64,000 bases of DNA, from positions 51,259,355 through 51,323,354 of the forward strand of contig NC_016131.3 of the NCBI RefSeq assembly GCF_000005505.3, in the 5' to 3' direction. A program made the position numbers and the translations under genes. Source of the stretch: Brachypodium distachyon (lineage: Eukaryota > Streptophyta > Magnoliopsida > Poales > Poaceae). Positions within the stretch are counted from its first letter, which is position 1; each line of letters opens with the position of its first letter. Below the pieces are notes generated by a model. The model was given only the letters and a program-made list of their open reading frames with translations, was not told the DNA's origin and searched no databases. Positions 45,300 to 56,884 of this stretch are shown here, piece after piece.

Positions 45300-48200
45300 C
45301 AAAATTTCATAGCAAAATCAAGTTTGAAGCTATTGTTATGGGTGAACCCTAGTAACCACTTGTTCCACGCGTTTGTAGAAGTTCCCACTAGGCTTGATGA
45401 CCTCATTGTTGATGAGATGGGCGAACTCCCTTTGAATGTTATACACGACCCATTTAGGTCGATGTGCCATTGTCATTCGAGGCTGCCAGTACTCTTCCAC
45501 AGCCGCGATTGACCCCTTCCACTAAGGCTTGAACATGTTGGCATTCTCCATAAGGATGTGACGGCAGTAGTAGCCACAGTACACACTGCCGACCGGCTGT
45601 TGCTGGCAAGGGAACCTGTGGTTGTGGTGAGGCTCGTCTTTATAGCCATTACCAGCTAGTTTTCCCTTGCTTGCAACTTTCCAGTCAGTGTTAATGAGTC
45701 ATTTGATGGGTTTCCAGTAGCAACCTCGAACATCCTTCTTCGGAATTAGTGAATCGAAATAGTACACCGCGGACCAAGGCAAGCAAATGAGTAGTGTCAC
45801 CCAATGGTCTCTGTTTTCAAAAGAAACAAACTTTAGTATCTAAGGGTGTATAAGAAAGACTGAATTAGAAAAATAAACGGTTCCATATATAAAATTCAAC
45901 TTACTCCAAATTAAGGAAGAAGAGGATAAAGTTGTGGTCCGTGTATTTCTCCAAACATGCCACCAAGTATTTAGATGCCAGGGTTCTTGAGGGATCCTTT
46001 TCTGGCTCAAAACCGATGTCACCGTAGTTGAACACCGCGGGTTCTAGAATGGCTACTTTTTTGACCTCCATTCGCCGCATTTCCCTTATTTGGTAGGCAG
46101 ACCACAGCTTTAAGAGGTTGATATCAAGCTTTTGGCGGTTGAAGAGGTGGAAAAGTTCGTTGAACTCCACACCAAAGGTGATAGGACGTTCCTGAATGGT
46201 CCCAGTTTCTTGGTCAAAGAAGCCATAGTCTTGTGGGATCCGAACATTGATTTGTTGGGCATGCTGTTGAGAACCAGCTGATGCTTGCATGTAGAACTGC
46301 TGAAGCTCTTGCATCTCTCTGGACACGGCACGCAGGGAAGCTTCGGTAAGCATCGGTCTTCCAGCATAGTAAATAAGCACTCGGTCAAACTCCCTAGCCA
46401 CGAAATAGGATCCATCTTCGAATCTCTGGCCTTGACGGGGGTTCTTCATGAGAATGCCAGGCCTATTGTCTTCCCACACTCCAGTTATGTCAGGCACATA
46501 GTGCATCTCATCTTGCTTGACATTCGAGGAGTTCTTGATGGTCTTGCCGCCGCGCCCTCTCTTTTTATGCCTCCTCTTATTGCCCCAATCCTTTTGCTCC
46601 TCTGCCTTGTACTTGTCATCGATCTTGCGGCCACCCATGGACTCAGCCGCACCCAAGAGAGAGAAGGTAGGAGGGACGCTTCCAGCCTGTGCCGACCCTG
46701 TGGTCTGTCTATCTTTAAGCTGTGGAGGCATCGACATTGCCCGCTCTTCATCTCTGTCGGCATCGACATGAGGCAGTATCCTAGGGGAAAGGCTGAGCGG
46801 CGATTTAGAAGTACCTTTGTGGGCGGAGGGAGAAGGAGTCATAGAGGGCCGATGCTGGTTGTAGAGAGATACCAAGCTCCTAGGCCGCATCATGCGGTAG
46901 TTTGGACAACTGCCTAGGATATCCACGCCTTCCTCCGGAGGTAGCGGGATAGCATAATCACGATGCTCCTCGACGACGGAGTCCACCATCACACTCACTT
47001 GTGTGTCGTTCATAAGAATGCCGTGCACCTGTGGCAGTGATTGTCTGGGCATCAGGCGGCCAATGGCGCCTACAGGCTTCCCAGGCTTGTCTACCTGAAC
47101 ACGACACTTCACCGGTGCCTGCGCGTAACAAAAAGAAGGCATATGTGTGTAAGATATTTATTCATGAAGGTAAGGAGTGAAAAAGAGTTTGAAAAGTATG
47201 CTTAAAAGGATGTTGTCGCTCGGACCCGGATCGTTATCCCGGATGCCCTCGCTTGGGTCCGGTTGGCTAGCGGGGGGGTTGTCCATGCTAGAAGCAGGGC
47301 TGTAACCTGGGGTGTATGTGTCATCGTCTTCCATACGTGTGTCGGAGGCGGCGCCGATCTTCAGTGGGGTGCTCTTTTGCTGGGGAAGAGGAGGAAGAGG
47401 AGGAAGGAGGTTCCTCAAACTGTCCACTCCTCCCCTGAGTATGGCGTCAAGGGCGGGGTGGTCTTTGGCCAATGCCGACACCAAATGATGGACGGCTTGC
47501 ACTGCATATTGTCTTGACACGTCTTGACACACCATAGATACCTGCTCTCGTGCCTCCGCCTTAGCTTGTTCTATTATTTCAGCAGAAGCGGGGAGCTTTT
47601 TATGGACTCTGCTTTGCTTCGGAGCAGGCGGGAAATAATCATCCCAGCAGGCCGCTTTGCCTTCCGCTAGTACACGGCCCGTGTGCTCTGCCTTTTGCAA
47701 GCCGGCAGTCACAGCCGACTCCCACCTCTTGCTTTGCACGGAGTCGGCGGATGTTTCTGACCTCTTGCTCTCCTCCCATTTGCGGGCATTTTCCTGTTAT
47801 CATATAAGACAGGACCAACGTGAGTATATATGGATCATGAGTCTCATAATTAACGCCGAAAACAAATTAATGCACGTGAACCCTTACCGTAAATTTTTTA
47901 ACAGGCGGCTGCATTGGCTCAATGCCCGCCCACTCCTCTGGTGTCATGTGCTGATGTGCATATTCTGTAGCACGTTTATCCTCTAGAATGTTATGCACTG
48001 GAGACACCCTGCCTGCCCCCTCGAGAATTCGGTCCTGCTTGCGCCAGACCTTCCTCTTCCCCTCTTTCCCTGCACTCCCTAGCCTATGGTTCAACTGCTT
48101 TCTCGCGTGCAACGCCCTCATACGTTCACTCTTCGCAATGAAGGCAGGGTCAGACGATTCCTTCTTGAATTTTTCCCATTCGGCCTCATCAGTTATCGAC

Positions 48201-48769
48201 GGCCATTTCTTCTTGATGATCTCATAGGGTTTGTCCATCCACTTTCTAGCGGTGATTTTCCAAGTAGCAAGACCATTCCGCACTGCTATGTTGATGGACG
48301 CTCGGAATCGCTCACGCCACTCGTCAGTGACTTGGAACCTCCTTTCAACGTCCTCCATGCACGTGTTTCTAACAACTTCGGAGATGTCATTCCACTCGTC
48401 GGTGATCTTGCAATATTTACGTGCAACAGCTCCATAGGTGGTTGCGAAGGCCTTCTGTGCCCTCTCAGGCGACTCCGGGCGGCCTCTGTCAGATTGTCGG
48501 GTGACCACGTAGCAAAACTCCTTCAAGTTGTGGCTCCCCCTCGGCGTCTTCTTCCTTGGCTTCTTAGCCGTAGAAGCAGTTGGCTACAGGTTACTCTCTT
48601 CCACCCGTCGCTCGTTGTCTTGCTCTTCTGAACGGTAGCTACCTTCGCCAGAGCTCGGATCGCCGCCAGAGTTGGCAATTTTCTCTCCCGATGAAGACTC
48701 TTCATCGACACGGTACACCTCCTCAGGAGCTACGTCCTCAAGAACTAATTTCTAGCTACTCTTGCCCAT
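45300..48769 (-). pseudogene. CACTA second gene: N-terminal transposase-associated domain plus Ulp1 (C48) protease domain
   Basis: The start MGKSS at 48769 is followed by an acidic head with stops at codon 6 and before PTASTAKKPRKK. Next comes a region like plant En/Spm-associated proteins (48526-47867, WPSITDEAEWEKF..AKSERMRALHARK). Further exons follow at about 47739-47260 (Pro-rich, SPASSMDNPP) and 47120-45905, ending at a GTAAGT donor. The last exon starts at 45810 with DHWVTLLICLP, then VYYFDS and VYCGYYC, which are the His, Asp and Cys positions of an Ulp1-type SUMO protease. A TGA (near 45700) and TAG (near 45526) interrupt it. Fusions of this kind occur in plant CACTA and MULE elements; their role is unsettled. 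Confidence 0.8.
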
Positions 48770-49261
48770 TTCGTACCTATGCCATCAAAACCATCAAATA
48801 TATATCGGCCGAAAATTTCGGCATGACATATGCTATAAAACTAGCAATTTTTGTCTACTAGGAGCTCGAAACCTGCATAAAAAACCCACCCGCATATGTA
48901 CCCCCTCGGCACGATGGCCAGCCCCTTCTCCAATGACCCAACACCATGGTCGGGCCCACAATTCACATAAATGAAGCACTTTCCAAAGCAAAAAATCATA
49001 TACAGCATGTATATAGCATATAAACAACATTTATATAGCATATAAAAACCATGGAATAGCCCATATACAAGGAATAGCTTTCAAACAACATCGATATAGT
49101 AATGTCATAAAAGAATTAATTACAATAACCCATATACATGGAATAGCTTTCAAACAACCCATCTTTGAACAACATGTATATATAGCATATAAAACACCTA
49201 AAATCAAAACCTAATTAAATCCTAACCCCAATTGAACAAATATAAACAGCATGTATATCAA

Positions 49262-49365
49262 ATTCCAGCTAATTTGATAGCAACTAATTTTGACAGCAAC
49301 TAATTTGATAGCAACTAATTTGACAGCAACTAATTTTGACAGCAACTAATTTGACAGCAACTAAC
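49262..49365. repeat. Minisatellite of about 17 bp, GCAACTAATTTGACA unit
   Basis: Six to seven imperfect copies of AGCAACTAATTTTGAC/AGCAACTAATTTGATA in tandem, ending against CTAACCCTAACCCTA where the Gypsy element inserted. Confidence 0.8.
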
Positions 49366-49375
49366 CCTAACCCTA

Positions 49376-50710
49376 TGAAGCGATCCCCCTTCACCAAGGG
49401 TTCGATCTTTGTGCTTACTTGTGCTAGTCCCTGGATCGACTCACTAGCACACACAGTTCAAGATGTAATACCAAGATACAATGGTCAAAAGTACTTTATT
49501 ACATCGTATCATCCAGAACTTAAATTGTACTTACAAACTTGCATGACCTCCTAGGCCAGCATAAACAAATAATGTTCAAAATCATGATAACAAAGTATCA
49601 CGAAGCTGCAGCGGAAAAGTAGAGAAAAAAGGGCCTCATCTACTCCCAGAGGAGAGAGCATGTTGGAATGTAAGCACATGACTCAGAGAAATATCGACGA
49701 ACCTCACTCTTCGTCAGTTTCACCTGCATTATTAATTGCAGCCACTACGTGGTCAATACATTTGAATGTATTGGCAAGCTCACCAGAGTTATAAAGGACC
49801 TACCAAGTACATGCATAGTTTGGTTAGGTGGGGTTTGGCTATTTTGCATAGAAGCATCATTATTCAAATCCTATCATTTTTAGACAAATAGTTTTGAATT
49901 CTGTTGGACACGGGGTAGAAACACCCATGCTCCTATTAACCTAGGCACATTGAGTAGAAACATCAATGCTCCTACCCAGTTCAAACCATTCATTTTATTA
50001 GGAAATTGGAATGAGTGAGACTTTCCTTACAGCTCCAATATCTAGTTGCTCATAATTGTCCGTAACCGGGGACACGGCTAAGTACTTAGTTTGACACTCT
50101 CGAGAGGTGGTACACTTTACCCACAAGAAATCGACGTGTTAATCCCTTGCTGTCCTCAGGGTAGAGTAGCAACGGCATCGATTACAGGAATTTTCAGAAC
50201 ATATTCCCCCAAACCACCCGAGGGACGCGCCCCCATTTTGGCCGGGCCGGTCCGGTTTTCTATTTTTTTTTCTTTTAGCCTTTTCTTTTTCTGCTTTTCC
50301 CATTTCTTTGATATCTTTTGAGTTTGAACTCCAAATTGGTCCAAATAAATTCCAGAAAATTTGTAAAATCATGTCCTACCATGATACAACTTTTGGGAGT
50401 AGATTCCCCTCAAAATAAAATATATAAAAATACATTTGCCCTATAAATGCCTTTAGGGCTATATATCTGTTTGAATAAAATACTTTTTCAACTCCAAATA
50501 ATTAACCAAAAATTATGGGATAGCTTATATATGCATTAAATCCTTTTTATACATCAACCTTATTGGTTTGAAAATCCAAAGGTTACAGGGGTGTAATCAA
50601 AATCTCTTAAAGCCTTTTGTGATTCAAAATTTGAATTCAAACATGCAATTGTGGCATGATGCTCATGGATGCAATGCACATGTAAAAGTTTGAAATTTTG
50701 GGATGTTACA
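49376..50710 (-). repeat. 3' LTR of the Gypsy element
   Basis: Plus-strand start TGAAGCGATCCCCCTTCACC, end GGGATGTTACA; near-identical to 56885-58219. Confidence 0.95.
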
Positions 50711-50726
50711 CCCCTAACCCCCTTAA
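50711..50726 (-). other. Gypsy polypurine tract
   Basis: On the minus strand AAGGGGGTTAGGGG directly precedes the 3' LTR start TGTAACATCCC, the expected plus-strand priming site. Confidence 0.7.
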
Positions 50727-53700
50727 GATGAATCTCGTCCTCGAGATTCGGTGTGGCTAGCAAAAAGGTGTGGGTGGTCTTCTCGAAGATCATCTTCGCG
50801 TTCCCAAGTGGCTTCTTCTTCTGTGTGATGGTCCCACTGAACTTTGCAAAACTTGATGGTCTTGGATCGGGTCTGTCTCTCAGCTGTATCTAAGATCCTG
50901 ACCGGTTTCTCCTCATAGGTGAGGTCACTCTGTAACTGGACTTCCTCAAGTGGAATCGTATCCCTCAGGGGTGTGTCGGCCATCTCGGGGTGACACTTCT
51001 TCAGTTGCGATACATGAAAGACATTGTGGACATTGGACAGTGCTTCCGGCAAATCCAACTTGTAGGCTACCTCTCCTTGTCGCGACAATATCTTGAAAGG
51101 TCCGATGAATCGGGGTGCTAACTTCCCTTTTGTACCAAATCTCTTGACACCGCGTATCGGTGAAACTCTGAGATACGCCCTATCTTCAGCTTCATAGGTA
51201 ACCTCCCTACGTTTTGTATCCGCATAGCTCTTTTGTCTTGACTGAGCTACCTTCAGTCGGTCTCAGATGAGTCTAACCTTTTCTTCGGCATCTTTTATCA
51301 TGTCTGGGCCGAATAGGCTACGGTCTCCTACACCATCCCATAACAATGGTGTTCTGCATTTCAATGCTGGCTTGGAAGTTGTTGTTGTACAAGAATTCTG
51401 CATACGGCAGATTGTCATCCCAACTAGACCCATAATCTAGTGCGCAGGCTCTCAACATATCTTCAAGGATCTGGTTAACTCTCTCGGTCTGTCCATCCGT
51501 CTGCGGATGAAAGGCTGTACTGAATTCTAGTCTCGTTCCTAGAGACTCATGTAGTTATCCCCAAAATCTTGAGGTAAATTGGGTACCTCTGTCTGAAACT
51601 ATTTCCTTGGGTACTCCGTGTAAACACACTATTCTGGACATGTAGCGTTTCGCTAACTGTGCACTGGTGTATGTAGTCTTCACTGGTATGAAGTGGACAA
51701 CCTTGGTCAAACGGTCAACCACTACCCAAATGGAATCATATCCTGATCTAGTCCTTGGTAGCCCGGTGATAAAGTCCATGCCGACTTTATCCCATTTCCA
51801 GTTCGGTATAGGCAATGGTCTCAGTAATCCCGCTGGTTTCTGGTGTTCAGCTTTAACTCTACTGCACACATCGCACAAGGCAATGAACTCTGCGATGTCA
51901 CGCTTCAATCCGGACCACCAAAATGTTTCCTTGAGGTCCATGTACATCTTTGTGTTCCCAGGGTGGATTGAGTACGGTGAATCGTGCGCTTCTTGCAAAA
52001 TTAGCTTTCTGATTTCCGGATCCTGCGGTACACAAATGCGTTTACCGAACCATATGGTTCCTTGGTCATCCTGACGAAAATCTTTGGCCTTTCCGTTAAG
52101 CATATTCTCTTTTATTTCCTGTATTTCTGAGTCATCCTTCTGTGCTTCTCTAATCTTGTCTAGCAGTGTGGGTTGCACTTCCAAAGCGGCTAAGTAACCT
52201 TCCGGTACTATTTCCAGTCTGAGGTCTTTGAACTGTTCGCACAACTCTGGTGGTAACTCTCCAGTTGTTACTCCATTTAAATAGCCCTTGCGGCTCAAAG
52301 CATCTGCTACAACATTAGCCTTGCCTGGATGGTATTGTAAATTCAGGTCATAATCTTTTATCAGTTCTAACCATCTTCTCTGCCTCAAATTCAACTCCTT
52401 CTGAGTGAAAATGTACTTCAGACTCTTGTGGTCAGTAAACAGCTCACAGTGCTTTCCCATCAGATAGTGCCTCCAGGTCTTCAAAGCGTGCACTACTGAT
52501 GCTAACTCCAAGTCATGAGTGGGGTAATTGCCTTTGTGGCTCTTTAGTTGCTGCGAAGCGTACGCTACAACTCTTCCTCCTTGCATCAACACTCCTCCCA
52601 ATCCTTGACGTGAGGCATCACAGTATACTTGAAAATCCTCTTGTAGGTCAGGCAAAACATGGATGGGTGCGGACACTAGTCTTTTCTTCAATTCATGGAA
52701 ACTTTCTTCACAGTTCTCATTCCAGGCAAACTTCTTTTCCTTCTTTAAGAGCTCAGTCATGGGTTTCGCTATTTTGGAGAAATTCTCAATGAACCTCCGG
52801 TAATAACCAGCAAGTCCAAGGAAACTGCGGACTTCTCCGACGTTCTTCGGTGCCTCCCATTCTGTAACTGCTGCAACCTTAGCTGGGTCAACGGCTACTC
52901 CGGCTTCTGACACTATGTGTCCAAGAAAGCTGACTTCTGATAACCAAAATTCACACTTGCTGAATTTGGCGTACAGCTGGTGCGTTCTCAACTTCTCTAA
53001 AATCATGCGCAGATGCTGCTCATGTTCCTCTTTGCTCTTGGAATAAATCAAGATGTCATCTATGAAGACCACGACAAACTTGTCCAAGAATTCCATGAAC
53101 ACCTTGTTCATCATGTTCATGAAGTATGCAGGTGCATTAGTCAATGCAAAAGGCATCACGGTGTATTCATACAGTCCATACCTAGTGGTGAATGCCGTCT
53201 TGGGTATATCCATCTCCCGAATTTTCAACTGAAAATATCCTGATCGCAGATCGATCTTTGAGAACACTTGAGCTCCCTTCAACTGGTCGAATAAATCATT
53301 GATTATGGGCAAAGGATCTTATTCTTTATCGTCACCTCGTTGAGTGAACGATAGTCAATGCACATCCGTTGGCTCTTGTCCTTCTTTTCTACATACAGGA
53401 CAGGTGCTCCCCAGGGTGATGAACTAGGGCGGATGAATCCTTTCGCTAACTGTTCAGCTAGCTGCTTCTTCAATTCCTTCAACTCGTCCACAGCCATCTT
53501 ATATGGTCTCTTGGCTATGGGTCCACTTCCTGGCATTAACTCAATAAGGAACTCCACATCACGGTCCTGTGGCATGCCTGGTAATTCCTCTGGAAACACG
53601 TCTGGGTATTCCTTCAGTATTGGTACATCGTCCATGCTAACCCCCTTAAGAGCATTAACCTTGGGTCTCTTAAGCTCATGGGTTGACTTGTACCGGATGC

Positions 53701-54046
53701 GTCTCTTGTATGGGGTAGTGAGTGTGACAGTCCTCTGGGCACAATCTACTAACCCTTCATATAAGGTCAACCAGTCCATTCCCAAGATTAGGTCCAGTCC
53801 TCGGGAATCTATAACTATGAGATCAGAGGGAAAATTGTGTCTCCCAATACTTAGGGGTAGCTGGCGACAGTGTCGGGTTGCTAGGATTGTTCCACCTGGT
53901 GAGTTCACTTTCATGGGTCTAGCCATGGTCTTAGAGGGTAATTTTCCTCTTTCTACTAATACTCTTGAAATGAATGAATGCGATGCTCCAGTGTCAAACA
54001 GAACTAGTACTTCAAAAGCATTAATGTGGAAGGTGCAAGTATGATA
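50723..54046 (-). pseudogene. Gypsy pol (protease, RT, RNase H, integrase, chromodomain-like), broken
   Basis: The protease DTGAS motif is at 53981-53995. RT begins in 53303-53926 ([16 protein letters not shown]) and continues after a one-base frameshift near 53311 in 51555-53312 ([22 protein letters not shown]). RNase H includes [11 protein letters not shown] and ends [11 protein letters not shown]. Integrase has the HHCC region (HPGNTK..CDVCSR), DRLTKVVHF and VSDRGTQF. A nonsense codon at 51555-51557 interrupts integrase before its catalytic Glu, and a short deletion with frame change follows near 51340. The final block 50723-51088 holds HNVFHVSQLKKCHP and a chromodomain-like WDHHTEEEATWE. 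Such a pol cannot yield an intact polyprotein. Confidence 0.92.
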
Positions 54047-55244
54047 CCTGGTTCCTGGGTGATCTCTTCCACATCCACGTGATTCACGTGGCCCTTCTGG
54101 AATGGATTAGGCTTGTTCCCAGTGCCATCTTGGTTGTCCGGGCAGTTGGTGGCATAGTGTCCCATCTTGTGACACTTGTAGCACTCCACCTTGCTCATGT
54201 CCTTATTGGCATTGTGGTTCTGACCATTGTTGTTCTGCCATTGCCGTTGTTCCTGCCGTTCCCGTTGCCATTGATGGGCCTTGGGCGAGTGAACTGGTGC
54301 TGTTGCTGATGCTGGTGCTGTTGATGGTGTCGGTTCACATTGCCACCCTGATGGTGGTGTCCTTGGTTTCCATGGCGGTGGTGGTGACTATTTTCCCCAC
54401 TGCGATGGCTGTTCTGGTTCCCGGTCTTGCTCAAGGAGGAACTGCCACTTCCGTCATAGGAGGTGCGCTGCTTCTGGTGCGGCCCAGTGTGAGAGCCCCC
54501 GTGGTGAAATCTCTTCTTGCGGCTCTCCATCTGAGTGAGCTTACTCTCCAGAATGATGGCCTTGTCAATCAAAGACTGGTAGGTGGGGGTGTAAGCAATA
54601 GCAAGTTGAACTGACAGCTCGTCGTTCAGGCCGTCCAAAAACTTCTCCCTGTGCCTGGCATCGGTGTTCACATCATCCGGTGCATAGCGGGACAGCTGGT
54701 TGAATACTTCTATGTATTCCGACACTGAGCGGCTTCCTTGCCGTAGCCTGTGAAACTCTTTCTTTTTCAGGCCGAGCACTCCCGCAGAGATGTGGGCGGT
54801 ACGGAAGGCTTCCTGGAACATGTCCCAGGTGACATCCTCGATGGGGGTGGTGATCTGAATGTTTTCCCACCATGACGCTGCGGGTCCTTCTAACAAATGA
54901 GCTGCAAAACGCACTTTCTCTTCGTCAGTGCAGTTGACGGTGACCAAGTTCTTGTTGACTGAACGAAGCCAATCGTCAGCCATAATAGGCTCAGCGGAGC
55001 TGGAAAAAGTGGGCGGGCGCAAACGTAGAAATCTTGTCAACATGTCCACTTGCGGTGGGTGGTGCTGCTGGTTGTTGTTGGGGTTCTGCTGGTGGTTGGC
55101 ATTGTTGTTGGCTAACTGCTGTGTAATCATCTGAAAAAGTTGGGTCTGGGCGGCCAATAACTGTTGCATGGTGGCAGCATTCCCTTCTGCGTCGGAATTG
55201 TTAGCCTCGGCATTGTTGGTGGGGTTCCGGCGTTTCGGAGGCAT
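54004..55244 (-). pseudogene. Gypsy gag, frameshifted
   Basis: It opens MPPKRRNPTNNAEANNSDAE and carries the retrotransposon gag region (WLRSVNKNLVTVNCTDEEKV, LLEGPAASWWENI) and a His/Gln/Asn-rich linker. The frame ends at 54195. The zinc knuckle CYKCHKMGHYATNC (C-x2-C-x4-H-x4-C) lies in another frame at 54004-54198, so a single-base indel separates capsid from nucleocapsid. A second shift follows near 54047, before the protease. Confidence 0.9.
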
Positions 55245-55535
55245 CTGTTTAGGGTAGCATAGATGAGGAAACAGATAGAATAGAGCTAAGGATAACTAAA
55301 CCCTCAAAACGAGGTAGTAACTCAAGCATATATCAATCATACACTCATCAATCATAAAAGTTTTGGAAAACATAGCACAATACACTTGTTTATGGTGGGG
55401 CATTGCCCATAAGGAAAAGAGTACGAAGAAAAGCAATCGACCTACATTGCCATACACATAGATTGTATGGTCAATGACTAACTTGCAATGGTGATAACGA
55501 TAAAAACTAATAAAAGCTGGTAGGCATGAATAAAT

Positions 55536-56405
55536 CTAAGGGAGTGTGGTTGTCGGTGTGGTCCCGTTCGCCTTCATCTTGGAGCGGGTGTTGGTAGCAG
55601 GGGTGTCCATCTCGTGGACCTCTTGGGGCTCCTCCTCAGTCGGTTCCTCCTCCTGAGGCTCCATCTCCTGATCTTGTGGCGGAGGTGGGAACTGGACAGG
55701 CGCCGGTGCTGCACCTGGTGCTGCTGCGGCTGCTGCTGCGATGAACGCCTGAAACTGCTCGCAGTAGTAGCGAGCCTGGTCCCTCTCGTACTGCAGCTGC
55801 TCGATGGCGTCTCCCATGTTGAGGACGGTGTTCTCCAACACGACCTTGTCCTCAAGCCACTGGGTCTTCTCACCCAGCAGGTTACCAACCTGCTCCTCGG
55901 CGAGGTCGGCCCTGGCCATCTCGTGCTCGAGACAAGACTCCAAGTCCACGGTGTTTATCTCCATGTTCTCGAAGTGGGTCGTCACTGGGGTTGCATCCTC
56001 GTCGTTGGTCGTAGCCACTGCCGAGCATGCATGGTTCCGCCTTCCAAAGAGGAGGAAGGGGGAGTCCTCGGGGAACTCGTGCCGATAGTCCCGGCACACC
56101 TGTGCGAAGGCGCACTGCATGGCAAACTGAAGGCCCTGCTCGAATGTGGGGTAGCGGCTGATGAAGGTGATATCCGGTGTAGCTGGCGCGATGTCACGCC
56201 CTCGGATCTTCGCCTCGATCTCCCACCGTGGCTGCCATCCCTCGGGTGCGGCGGTCTCAACTCGGCCTCTGAACCTGGGTGGTGGCAGGTCGAGGAAAGC
56301 ACACAGTGCCGCCAAAGGGGCACTGAACAGCTGGTCGTCGTCCGTGGAGGGGTAGTAGACGCGGGTGAACGGCGGTACATTGCCGAACGGTGTTGGGCTT
56401 CCCAT
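55536..56405 (-). CDS. orf0: intact extra ORF upstream of gag in the Gypsy element
   Basis: A 289-codon frame on the element's sense strand lies between the PBS and gag, about 460 bp from the 5' LTR and 291 bp before the gag ATG. It opens MGSPTPFGNVPPFTRVYYPS. Residues 56-110 form a compact region (EGWQPRWEIEAKIRGRD, then TFEQGLQFAMQCAFAQVCRD) that could be beta-beta-alpha. Residues about 153-222 are heptad-like and probably coiled coil. An Ala run (223-229) and a Pro/Glu-rich acidic tail end it. It has no gag, pol or env hallmark. Rice RIRE3/RIRE8-type Gypsy elements are reported to carry an orf0 upstream of gag (from memory); relationship unproven. It has no stop or frameshift, unlike gag-pol. 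Confidence 0.75.
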   Translation of the reverse strand: MGSPTPFGNVPPFTRVYYPSTDDDQLFSAPLAALCAFLDLPPPRFRGRVETAAPEGWQPRWEIEAKIRGRDIAPATPDITFISRYPTFEQGLQFAMQCAFAQVCRDYRHEFPEDSPFLLFGRRNHACSAVATTNDEDATPVTTHFENMEINTVDLESCLEHEMARADLAEEQVGNLLGEKTQWLEDKVVLENTVLNMGDAIEQLQYERDQARYYCEQFQAFIAAAAAAAPGAAPAPVQFPPPPQDQEMEPQEEEPTEEEPQEVHEMDTPATNTRSKMKANGTTPTTTLP

Positions 56406-56865
56406 CTATGGAAAATAAAGAAGGAGATAAGGGAGTATCAGTGACATGATCAAATGGTCGAGTGTAAGTAAAAATAAAATAAAAGTGGTAGAGTGGGAAT
56501 CAAGTGATAAACATTAATATCAAGGGTGGAAATGTAAATATAAAATTGGATGCATACTAACATGTGAACAACATGGCAACAAGATTATAGTGGTGTATGG
56601 TGTAAGAATCAAATATGCATCTGCAGTATAATATAATAAACATGCATATGTGGTAATAAGCATAGTATTCGGTGTATATGTGGAATAAAACAATAAACAT
56701 GTCATGCATATGTAGATATAAATGCAAAGATTTAGATGAATAGGGATAAAGAATAAAATGTATGTATATAGATATAGATCAGATAGGGATAAGAAATAAT
56801 CCTAAGGTTTGGTCTTTGGTCTGTCTTATCCTAATCCAAACTAGGGTCACGTTCCTACAGGCAAC

Positions 56866-56882
56866 ACATTGCTCTGATACCA
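56866..56882 (-). other. Gypsy primer-binding site
   Basis: Minus strand TGGTATCAGAGCAATGT, complementary to initiator methionine tRNA, two bases inside the 5' LTR. Confidence 0.85.
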
Positions 56883-56884
56883 TC

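Noticed and set aside
49262..49365. Possible CRISPR-like array
   Set aside because: These are tandem minisatellite units without unique spacers, in a plant nuclear genome.
49360..49375. Interstitial telomere repeat array
   Set aside because: Only about two and a half CCCTAA units are present, too few to call an array. Noted only as the Gypsy target site.
50091..50372. Identical 76-77 codon ORFs in both Gypsy LTRs (also 57600-57881)
   Set aside because: LTR sequence is non-coding. Identity of the two copies reflects the recent insertion, not selection.
53358..54044. A 228-codon plus-strand ORF opposite the Gypsy protease and RT start
   Set aside because: It is a shadow of the conserved minus-strand pol sequence.
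55614..56444. A 276-codon plus-strand ORF opposite orf0
   Set aside because: It is antisense to orf0, Leu/Arg/Gly-rich, and mirrors the codon bias of the sense frame. No domain is seen.
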